This document shows, piece after piece, positions 1-5,531 of a stretch of DNA of 5,531 nucleotides. Source of the stretch: Gammaproteobacteria bacterium (lineage in GTDB: Bacteria; Pseudomonadota; Gammaproteobacteria; Steroidobacterales; GCA-2729495). The stretch is taken from NCBI GenBank assembly GCA_023150055.1, contig JAKLLP010000074.1, positions 3,247 through 8,777 of the forward strand. The letters are read 5' to 3'. The notes under the pieces are model-generated. The model searched no databases. It was not told where the DNA came from and worked only from the letters and a program-made list of their open reading frames with translations. A program made the translations under genes and the position numbers. Position 1 is the stretch's first letter. Every line of letters starts with the position of its first letter.

Positions 1-956
1 AGTTCACGCAACGCCGCAAGCCCGGCACGCATGGCGAGCGGGTTCGCGCTGAGCGTGCCCGCCTGGTACACGGGTCCGCCGGGGGCCAGCAGCGCCATGA
101 CGTCGCGCGCACCGCCGATTGCGCCGACCGGGAAGCCGCCGCCGATGATCTTGCCGTACGTGACCAGATCCGGGGTGATGCCGGAGGTCTCCGCATAACC
201 GCCGAAGGCCACGCGAAAGCCGCTGATGACTTCGTCGAACACCAGCAGTGCCCCGTGCCGGCTGCACAGTTCGCGCAGCAAGGCCAGGAACGTCGCTCTT
301 TGCGGCAGCAAGCCATGGTTGGCCGGCAGCGGCTCGATGATGGCAGCGGCGATCTCGCTCCCATGCCGCGCGAAGACAGCGTCGAGTCCCGGCGGATCGT
401 CGAGGCGGGTCACCAGCGTGTCGGCGGCGGTAGCGGGCGTCACGCCGGCGCTCGCGGGCTGCGCCATGCCCGCCAGCCCGGAGCCGGCACGGATCAGCAT
501 GGCATCGGCATGGCCGTGGTAGCAGCCGGAGAACTTCAGCAGCTTCGTGCGGCCCGTCGCGCCGCGAGCGAGGCGCAGCGCGGTCATCACCGCCTCGGTG
601 CCCGAGTTGACGAAGCGGAGATTTTCCACCCACGGGATGCGCGCAGTGATGAACTCCGCCAGTTCGAGCGAGTAGGGCTCTGCCGTGCCGTAGCTCCAGC
701 CGTCGGCGAGTGCGGCAGCCGCGGCTGCCATGACGGCCGGATGAGCATGGCCCAGCGGCAGCGGACCGAAGCTCATGCAGAAATCGACCAGCCGCCGCCC
801 GTCGCGGGTCTCCAGGTGCGCTCCCGCTGCGCGTTGGGTGAAAAACGGCGTGCCGCCCACCCGGCCAAAGGCGCGCACCGGCGAGTGCACGCCGCCCGGC
901 GTCACGGCCAGCGCGCGGCGGAACAGCTCCTCGTTCGATCGGTCGGGCGTAATCAC
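1..956 (-). CDS. hemL: glutamate-1-semialdehyde 2,1-aminomutase (HemL), 3'-truncated by window edge
   Basis: PLP enzyme that converts glutamate-1-semialdehyde to 5-aminolevulinate in the cytoplasm, the second step of the C5 tetrapyrrole route. Seen: 318 codons of an expected 425-430 or so. They include the N-terminal signature TPGGVHSPVRAF (residues 19-30), VNSGTEAVM (116-124), the GCYHGHAD motif (144-151), FDEVISGFR (240-248) and the PLP lysine K269 in YGKIIGGGFPVGA, followed by VYQAGTLSANP. The mobile gating-loop region AGSGLAGMAQP (157-167) is present. All key residues in the visible part look intact. One small departure is GTAEPYSLELA where the family usually has GAPTELEVELA. The start is a GTG 16 bases after the hemB stop. 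No good Shine-Dalgarno is visible, so translation probably depends on coupling to hemB. Confidence in identity is high. The C-terminal quarter lies outside the window. Confidence 0.95.
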   Translation of the reverse strand, partial: MITPDRSNEELFRRALAVTPGGVHSPVRAFGRVGGTPFFTQRAAGAHLETRDGRRLVDFCMSFGPLPLGHAHPAVMAAAAAALADGWSYGTAEPYSLELAEFITARIPWVENLRFVNSGTEAVMTALRLARGATGRTKLLKFSGCYHGHADAMLIRAGSGLAGMAQPASAGVTPATAADTLVTRLDDPPGLDAVFARHGSEIAAAIIEPLPANHGLLPQRATFLALLRELCSRHGALLVFDEVISGFRVAFGGYAETSGITPDLVTYGKIIGGGFPVGAIGGARDVMALLAPGGPVYQAGTLSANPLAMRAGLAALRE

Positions 957-972
957 GGTGTGACTGTGGCGC

Positions 973-1950
973 TCAGCGGCCGAGCAGCGTGCGCCCGCGC
1001 CGCGCCGCATAGCTGATGATCATGTCGGCCCCGGCCCGGCGCATCGCGGTCCAGGTCTCGAGCTGCACGCGATCGAGGTCGGCGAGACCTTCGCGGGCGA
1101 GGAGTTCGAGCGAGGCCTGCTCACCACTCGTCTGGTACACCGCGAAGGGTCGGGGGATCTCCGCGGAGAGTTCGCGGAGCACATCGAGGCAGGGCAGGCC
1201 GGGCTTCACCATCAGAATATCCGCGCCTTCGGCGGCGTCGCGCAGCGCGCTCGACAGCGCATCGGCCGGCCGCGCCGGGTCGATCTGGTAGGTGGCGCGG
1301 TCGCGCAGCGGCACGTTGCGCGCCGGCGCTGAATCCGCGGCGAGGCGAAACGGTCCGTAAAACGCGGAGTGGAACTTCGCCGCGTAACTCATGATGGCCG
1401 TTTGCTCCTGGCCGGAGGCATCGAGGGCGGCGCGAATCGCCGCGACCCGGCCATCCATCATGTCGCTCGGCGCCACACAGTCGGCGCCGGCCGCCGCGTA
1501 GGCCGCAGCCGCGGCGGCGAGCGCCTCCACCGAGGCGTCGTTGTCGACCTGGTGCCAGTCGTCGTCGAGGATGCCGCAGTGGCCGTGCGTGGTGTAGGAA
1601 CACAGGCACACGTCGACCGCGATCCATGCGTCCTGCCCGAACTGCCCCCGCAGCGCGGCCAGTTGCCCGGCGGTGAAATCGTGGTCGAAATCGCGCTCGC
1701 GCTTCCCGGCCGGCACCCCGAAGAGCAGGAACTTGTCGATGCCGGACTCGAGATCGGCCTCGACCTGTGCGAGCAGCGTGGCGGGCGTCTCCCGGTGCAC
1801 CCCGGCGAGACCCGGCACGGGCTCGCGCCGCGCGGGCTTCTCGACGACGAACAGCGGCTGGATCAGCTTGTCAGGCGGTATCTCCACTTCGCGCGCGAGG
1901 GCGCGCAGGGGCGGAGAGAGCCTGAGGCGGCGCAGGCTCAGGCGACCCAC
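973..1950 (-). CDS. hemB: porphobilinogen synthase (5-aminolevulinate dehydratase, HemB)
   Basis: Condenses two 5-aminolevulinate molecules into porphobilinogen in the cytoplasm. Seen (325 aa, normal length): the N-terminal arm RLSLRRLRLSPPLR; the zinc triad C115, C117 and C125 in DVCLCSYTTHGHCG, so this is the Zn-dependent type; APSDMMDGR (160-168); the first Schiff-base lysine K192 in MSYAAKFHSAFYGPFR; the second, K249, in ILMVKPGLPCLD; and a C-terminal RRAGADMIISYAAR. YQTSGEQA replaces the common YQVSGEYA, a minor variation. I chose the GTG at 1950 because GGGAG (1959-1963) lies eight bases upstream. A GTG at 1959 would add three residues but puts that motif right against the start codon. 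The 5' end overlaps the end of hemCD by 13 bases (22 with the longer start), which indicates translational coupling. The enzyme looks fully functional. Confidence 0.96.
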   Translation of the reverse strand: MGRLSLRRLRLSPPLRALAREVEIPPDKLIQPLFVVEKPARREPVPGLAGVHRETPATLLAQVEADLESGIDKFLLFGVPAGKRERDFDHDFTAGQLAALRGQFGQDAWIAVDVCLCSYTTHGHCGILDDDWHQVDNDASVEALAAAAAAYAAAGADCVAPSDMMDGRVAAIRAALDASGQEQTAIMSYAAKFHSAFYGPFRLAADSAPARNVPLRDRATYQIDPARPADALSSALRDAAEGADILMVKPGLPCLDVLRELSAEIPRPFAVYQTSGEQASLELLAREGLADLDRVQLETWTAMRRAGADMIISYAARRGRTLLGR

Positions 1951-3476
1951 GACTGCCACTCCCGCCGCGAGGGGAAGGCCTGCAGATTGGCGACACCATC
2001 CTCGTGCAGCGCCTCGAAGGTCTTGCCGGGACCGCAGGCGTGGTGTGACCCTGCCGGCAGCCAGCGGCGTAGCGCGCGGTATTGGGCGGCACTGCCCCAG
2101 AAGAAGTGCGTGGCGCTGGCGAGACCGCTGCGGATCTCCTGCAGTGCCGCGGCGTCATGCGGCTCGTCGATCGCATAGGTGGCGCGCACGGCGCCCACGC
2201 CCGTGCCGGCCCAGGAGCCGACGGCGTCCTCGCGGGTGAGGACCGTCCAGGCCGCGAGCGGGGGCAGGCGCAGGACCGGCGCGGCAAGGGTGGTCGTGAT
2301 GGCGCGAAAGCCGAGGTTGTCGGCGCAGCCCTCCACCCACTGCCCGCGCCGGGCAAGCTCGCGCCAGCTCGCCAGCCCGCTCACCCAGCAGCGGGCGCCT
2401 TCGGGCAGGCGGGCGTGCGGCGGCAGCGCGCGCCAGTGCGCCAGGAACATCGCCGGCGCCTTGCCGAGGTCGAGCCGTTCCGCCGGGCGATACTGGCTGG
2501 CCCGTATCCATTCGGCGCCGTCCCAGGCACGCGCGGAGCGCGGCGGTGGCGGGCCTTTCCAGATCAGGCGGCTGCGCGCCTCGGCGCCGTGGCAGCTCTG
2601 CACGAAGAGCAGCGTGCCGCAGCGCTCGTGGTGCACGGAGGTGGCGGCAAACCCGCCCCTGGCGTCGGCCGGCAGTGCGGCGAGCAGGCCGAGTTCGCGG
2701 CGCACGCGGCGTGCGCTCGGCGCATCGTCGATGACCGCGAGCCGCTCGGCCAGTGCCTCGTCGTCGGCGCGACAGTCCACCGCGAGCGCTCCCTGTCCTG
2801 GCGCGGTCGGGCAGGCACCGAGCGGCAGCACCATGAGCCGCGTATCGGCAAGCAGGGGCGCGATGCAGCTGTGCCCGTCGCGGTCTCCCCACAGCCGCGC
2901 GAGTCCCGCGAGCGCCAGCACCACGCCGTCGAGTGCGTGCGGGTCACTGCGCTCCAGGCGGATGCGCCGCAGCCGCTGCTCGACCGGACCGCGCAGCGGC
3001 ACATGCGCTAGTCGTGGTTCTGCATCCTGCAGGCGCGGCAGCGCATCGCGCAGGAAGGCATGAGTCAGATGTGAACGTCGCTGCGAGGACGACCCGATGC
3101 GCAGGCATTCGCCGTTACGGAGCAGGGCATCGATCCCGGGCCTGAAGACGACGACATCGCGCGGATCCTCCCGGCGCGGCACGGCTGCGGTGCGTATCCC
3201 GGGGCGGTCACCGAGCGGCAGGTCTTTGAGCGAGTGCACCGCCAGATCGATCCGTCCGTCGCGTAGCGCGGCATCGATGTCCGCCGAGAAGAAATCCGGT
3301 TCCCTGACGGTGGACAGTGGCACCGAGCGGTTACGGTCGCCCGGCGTGGAGAAGGTGACGAGTTCAATGTCCACGCCGGGATCCGCGGCCAGCAGCGCAC
3401 GCATGACGAGGCGGCTCTGGGCGATGGCAAGCAGCGAGCCCCGCGTGCCGAGTCGAAGCATGGAGCGGGCGGTCAT
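1938..3476 (-). CDS. hemCD: HemC-HemD fusion: divergent hydroxymethylbilane synthase + uroporphyrinogen-III synthase
   Basis: One 512-aa frame joins two consecutive tetrapyrrole enzymes. The HemC part (about 1-305) would polymerise four porphobilinogens. The HemD part (about 320-512) would cyclise the product. HemC motifs seen: LGTRGS (R12, S14), DLAVHSLKDLP with D85, REDPRD, IGSSSQRR (R133, R134), LRG with R162 and R168, AGLARL (R194) and PTAPGQGALAVDCR. Odd: the cofactor-cysteine motif GGCxxPxG is replaced by GGFAATSV (F276, TTT at 2649-2651), the lid GGKGLFVKE by REPDFFSAD, and the Asn of LRGN by Pro. HemD signs are weaker, as usual for this family: CWVSGLASW near 364, a strand starting WTVLTRED, THFFWGSAAQ (456-465) and HACGPGKTFEAL (479-490). 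The ATG at 3476, four bases after the hemA-like stop, puts R12 where E. coli HemC has R11; the ATG at 3461 is possible. Family membership is sure; catalytic competence is not. Confidence 0.88.
   Translation of the reverse strand: MTARSMLRLGTRGSLLAIAQSRLVMRALLAADPGVDIELVTFSTPGDRNRSVPLSTVREPDFFSADIDAALRDGRIDLAVHSLKDLPLGDRPGIRTAAVPRREDPRDVVVFRPGIDALLRNGECLRIGSSSQRRSHLTHAFLRDALPRLQDAEPRLAHVPLRGPVEQRLRRIRLERSDPHALDGVVLALAGLARLWGDRDGHSCIAPLLADTRLMVLPLGACPTAPGQGALAVDCRADDEALAERLAVIDDAPSARRVRRELGLLAALPADARGGFAATSVHHERCGTLLFVQSCHGAEARSRLIWKGPPPPRSARAWDGAEWIRASQYRPAERLDLGKAPAMFLAHWRALPPHARLPEGARCWVSGLASWRELARRGQWVEGCADNLGFRAITTTLAAPVLRLPPLAAWTVLTREDAVGSWAGTGVGAVRATYAIDEPHDAAALQEIRSGLASATHFFWGSAAQYRALRRWLPAGSHHACGPGKTFEALHEDGVANLQAFPSRREWQSWVA
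1959..1963 (-). promoter_or_regulatory. ribosome binding site of hemB
   Basis: GGGAG on the minus strand, eight bases before the GTG at 1950 and inside the 3' end of hemCD. It favours that start over the alternative GTG at 1959, which overlaps the motif. Confidence 0.5.
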
Positions 3477-3480
3477 GGCC

Positions 3481-4398
3481 CTAACCGGCAGCGAGCCGCT
3501 GCGCAGCCGTGTGGCCGGGCTGCCAGAGCTGCAACGCGCGTTCGCGGCAGGCATGGCGCGCGCGTTCCAGTTGCAGCGAGCGGGTGTTCTCCCGCTGCCG
3601 GCGCAGCTCGAAGATGTCGTCCAGGTCGTACCCGAGCAGGAAGGCGGGCCAGTCGAGCGGTTCCGTGTCGCGGTGACCGAGATGCACCGCCGAGCGCGCC
3701 GGGCCGGAGGCGAGGCGCTCCATCCAGAGCGCGTCGTTCCCGGGATCTGCCGGAGTCGCGATGACGACGTGGTGCGCCCAGCGGGCGGCCGCGTCTGCTT
3801 CATCAGGGGCAAAGCGCCGCGCGGCCCGCGCAAAGCCGGGCCCGGGGCGGCTGCGGTTCCAGACGCCCACTTCCTGGTTGTGGAAGCAGCCGAGCATGGT
3901 GCGGGCGAGTTCGCCCGCGCCGACGAGCAGCACGTTGGCGCCATCGGCCGGCGCGAGCAGCCGCCGGACGAGCGCGCCGTAGGACGCCCCGCCGATACCC
4001 TGCAGATGCTCGCGACGAATGGCCCGCGTATCGGTGATGAGCCGCGTCATCAGGGGGGCGAGGGCAGCGAGGCTGGCCGGTCGCGCTGCCTGCCGATGTG
4101 CCTCCCAGGCGCGCCGGATCTGTCCGAACACGTTGGTCTCGCCGGCGATCGCGCTCTTCAGCCCGGTTGCCACCTCCAGCAGGAACCGGTAGCCGGCGAC
4201 ACCGGCGTAGTGCTCGGGCGGCGGAACCGCGGACCACCGGCGCATCGTCGCCTCACTGGCGCCGATCATGAGCCGGCGCAGGCAGGTGTCCACGACGAAG
4301 GCATCATCCCCTGCAGGGGGGGCTTCGCACCGGATCGGGTACGGCCAGTGCCCGATCCAGAGGGTATCGACCGCGGACGCTTGCGTGTGCGTCACCAT
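3481..4398 (-). CDS. hemA: short, divergent glutamyl-tRNA reductase-like protein (HemA)
   Basis: HemA reduces glutamyl-tRNA to glutamate-1-semialdehyde with NADPH. This 305-aa protein is about 115 residues shorter than the usual 420. Seen: a compact N-terminal domain with LWIGHWPYPI; VVDTCLRRL holding C39, aligned with the catalytic Cys of STCNRTE; VATGLKSAIAGETNVFGQIRRAW (73-98), matching the family's VASGLDS...GEPQILGQVKKA; IGGASYGAL (135-143); an NAD(P)-binding fold with LLVGAGELA (157-165), WNRSR and VVIATPA; and YDLDDIF (257-263), opening the long spinal helix. Odd: the conserved His before VASG is F72, the Glu after the catalytic Cys is L43, and the protein ends soon after the spinal helix, without the dimerisation domain. 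HemCD begins four bases later, so no frameshift hides a lost domain. The ATG has only a weak ribosome site. A paralogue with another role cannot be excluded. Confidence 0.82.
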   Translation of the reverse strand: MVTHTQASAVDTLWIGHWPYPIRCEAPPAGDDAFVVDTCLRRLMIGASEATMRRWSAVPPPEHYAGVAGYRFLLEVATGLKSAIAGETNVFGQIRRAWEAHRQAARPASLAALAPLMTRLITDTRAIRREHLQGIGGASYGALVRRLLAPADGANVLLVGAGELARTMLGCFHNQEVGVWNRSRPGPGFARAARRFAPDEADAAARWAHHVVIATPADPGNDALWMERLASGPARSAVHLGHRDTEPLDWPAFLLGYDLDDIFELRRQRENTRSLQLERARHACRERALQLWQPGHTAAQRLAAG

Positions 4399-4415
4399 AG
4401 CGCTCGCGCCTGCCG

Positions 4416-5402
4416 TCAGCCGCCGCCCTGCCGCGCGGCGGACGCCTTCTCGATACCTGCGAGCCAGTCATCGTCGGAGCCCTCGGCGATGTCGTCGAAG
4501 AGAAAGGTCGACAGGTAACGCTCGCCGGTGTCCGGCAGCATCGCGAGGATGACCGAGCCCTTCTTCGCTTTTTCCGCGACGCGCAAAGCCGCGGCCAGCG
4601 TGCCGCCGGCGGAAATGCCGACGAAGATGCCCTCCTCCGCGGCGAGCCGGCGTGATGCAGCCTTCGCTTCGTCGTCGCTGACGGGGACGAGTTCGTCGTG
4701 CAGTTCCGTGTTGAGCACGTCGGGCAGGAAGTCCGGCGTCCAGCCCTGGATCTTGTGCGGCTTCCAGGCGCCGCCTCCGAGCAGGGAGGCCCCTTCGGGT
4801 TCGGTGGCGATGATGCGGACCTCCGGGCGCGCGAGGCGGATCACTTCACCGGCCCCGGTCAGCGTGCCACCCGTGCCCCAGCCGGTGACCCAGAAATCGA
4901 GGCGCCGCCCGGCGAAATCCTTGAGGATCTCCGGCCCGGTGGTCTGGCGATGGTAGGCGGGGTTGGCCGGGTTCTGGAACTGCCGCGCGAGGAACCAGCC
5001 GTGCCTCTGGGCGAGTTCCTCGGCCTTGCGGACCATGCCGGTGCCGCGTTCGGCCGCCGGCGTGAGGATCACGCGGGCGCCGAAGGCGCGCATGATCTTG
5101 CGCCGCTCGATGGAAAAGGTCTCGACCATGGTGGCGACGAACGGGTAACCCTTGGCGGCGCAGACCATGGCGAGGGCGATACCCGTATTCCCGGAAGTGG
5201 CTTCCACCACCGTCTGTCCGCGCTCGATGGCGCCGCGTTTCTCGGCATCCTCGATGATGGCTATCGCCAGGCGGTCCTTGACCGAGGCGGCCGGGTTGAA
5301 GGCCTCGACCTTCACGTACATCTCGACGTGCTTCGGTGCGATGCGGTTCAACCGCACGACCGGCGTGTTGCCGATGGTTTCGAGGATGTTGTTGTAGATC
5401 AC
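4416..5402 (-). CDS. cysK: cysteine synthase A (O-acetylserine sulfhydrylase)
   Basis: PLP enzyme of cysteine biosynthesis; it makes L-cysteine from O-acetylserine and sulfide in the cytoplasm. Seen (328 aa, normal length): ETIGNTPVVRLNR near the N-terminus; the PLP lysine K42 in ASVKDRLA; the substrate loop TSGNTG (69-74); METF-type loop VETFSIERRK; NPANPAYHRQTTGPEI (144-159); the phosphate-binding glycine loop GWGTGGTLTG (174-183); GISAGGT (262-268); and PDTGERYLST (290-299), which contacts the pyridine nitrogen. The GWGTGGT variant with the VETFSIERR loop matches a proteobacterial CysK subtype, and no catalytic residue is missing. Start GTG at 5402 is well supported by AAGGAG six bases upstream. 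It is the first gene of the array, and the hemA-like gene follows after 17 bases with no terminator between them, so the hem genes are probably cotranscribed with it. Confidence 0.96.
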   Translation of the reverse strand: MIYNNILETIGNTPVVRLNRIAPKHVEMYVKVEAFNPAASVKDRLAIAIIEDAEKRGAIERGQTVVEATSGNTGIALAMVCAAKGYPFVATMVETFSIERRKIMRAFGARVILTPAAERGTGMVRKAEELAQRHGWFLARQFQNPANPAYHRQTTGPEILKDFAGRRLDFWVTGWGTGGTLTGAGEVIRLARPEVRIIATEPEGASLLGGGAWKPHKIQGWTPDFLPDVLNTELHDELVPVSDDEAKAASRRLAAEEGIFVGISAGGTLAAALRVAEKAKKGSVILAMLPDTGERYLSTFLFDDIAEGSDDDWLAGIEKASAARQGGG

Positions 5403-5408
5403 GGGTTG

Positions 5409-5414
5409 CTCCTT
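5409..5414 (-). promoter_or_regulatory. ribosome binding site of cysK
   Basis: Perfect AAGGAG on the minus strand, six bases before the GTG at 5402. It is the strongest Shine-Dalgarno in the window and fixes the non-ATG start of cysK. Confidence 0.85.
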
Positions 5415-5420
5415 GGTGGT

Positions 5421-5504
5421 CTAGTGCGGCGTTCCGAAAACAACTTGCCAGCAATGACTGCACTTGCGGCGGGGGGCTGCACCGTCGCTCCCGCCCTCGT
5501 TCAT
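5421..5504 (-). CDS. possible 27-codon leader ORF (or tail of an upstream gene)
   Basis: An ATG at 5504 opens a 27-codon frame ending in TAG at 5421, 18 bases before the cysK start and just ahead of its ribosome site. The peptide carries a Cys-Ser-His-Cys pair followed by Trp (residues 15-19). The same frame is open to the window edge, so it could equally be the C-terminus of a gene lying to the right. The ribosome site is weak (GAG five bases before the ATG). Short open frames are common at this GC content, so the call is tentative. If real, a Cys-containing leader before a cysteine synthase could sense cysteine through translation. Confidence 0.2.
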   Translation of the reverse strand: MNEGGSDGAAPRRKCSHCWQVVFGTPH

Positions 5505-5531
5505 CGATGCTCGCTTTGGGCGCAGACTCCC

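Larger units (their letters stand above)
5403..5531 (-). other. leader region upstream of cysK
   Basis: 129 bases between the cysK start and the window edge. It holds the cysK ribosome site, the tentative leader frame, and a locally AT-richer patch at about 5432-5456 with TTGC/GCAA inverted arms (5445-5454). A promoter for the operon is expected here or beyond the edge. I could not find a -35/-10 pair with acceptable spacing. Confidence 0.4.

Noticed and set aside
255..1016. 253-codon plus-strand frame, and an overlapping minus-strand frame at 4-633
   Set aside because: Both are shadows of hemL in other frames. The true hemL frame carries the family motifs and the PLP lysine.
1369..3063. Several plus-strand frames of 188-309 codons opposite hemB and hemCD
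   Set aside because: Arg/Ala/Gly-rich translations with no motifs, antisense to conserved enzymes.
3470..3490. Frameshift that might have cut off the HemA C-terminal domain
   Set aside because: HemC sequence begins four bases after the hemA-like stop, so no dimerisation-domain sequence is left in any frame between them.
3097..4518. 473-codon open frame on the plus strand, antisense to hemA and hemCD
   Set aside because: It has no recognisable domain and lies exactly opposite well-supported coding sequence. Long antisense frames are expected at this GC content.
5426..5456. TTGCTG or TTGTTT as a -35 box for cysK
   Set aside because: No matching -10 hexamer at 16-18 bases. TAGACC lies at the wrong spacing and is a poor match.
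5468..5495. GGCGGG / CCCGCC inverted repeat with a 16-base loop, upstream of cysK
   Set aside because: There is no T-tract on either strand, the loop is long, and such short GC arms arise by chance here. It is not called as a terminator.

Overview
The window is GC-rich (my estimate is high 60s percent). It holds five tightly packed genes, all on the minus strand, so transcription runs from the right end to the left. Codon choice, GTG starts and the CysK subtype suggest a high-GC proteobacterium, perhaps gamma or beta. The sequence alone does not fix the lineage.

Layout in transcription order: a 129-base leader (5403-5531); cysK, cysteine synthase A (4416-5402); a short, divergent glutamyl-tRNA reductase-like hemA (3481-4398); a fused hydroxymethylbilane synthase / uroporphyrinogen-III synthase hemCD (1938-3476); hemB, porphobilinogen synthase (973-1950); and the first 318 codons of hemL, glutamate-1-semialdehyde aminotransferase, which runs off the left edge (1-956). 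Junctions are 17, 4, -13 and 16 bases, so the set reads as one operon.

The four hem genes name every step of the C5 route from glutamyl-tRNA to uroporphyrinogen III: HemA and HemL make 5-aminolevulinate, HemB makes porphobilinogen, HemC makes hydroxymethylbilane and HemD closes it. Uroporphyrinogen III is the precursor of both heme and siroheme. Siroheme serves assimilatory sulfite reductase, whose sulfide product is the CysK substrate. This gives a plausible but unproven reason for cysK to lead the operon.

The unusual feature is uneven conservation. HemB, HemL and CysK keep their catalytic residues. The HemA-like protein lacks the C-terminal dimerisation domain and two conserved active-site positions while keeping the catalytic Cys. 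The HemC domain has Phe where the dipyrromethane-cofactor Cys should be and lacks the usual lid lysines. Either this is a divergent enzyme lineage with altered chemistry, or HemA and HemC here have become something other than ordinary housekeeping enzymes. No mobile elements, RNA genes, CRISPR arrays or clear terminators were seen.
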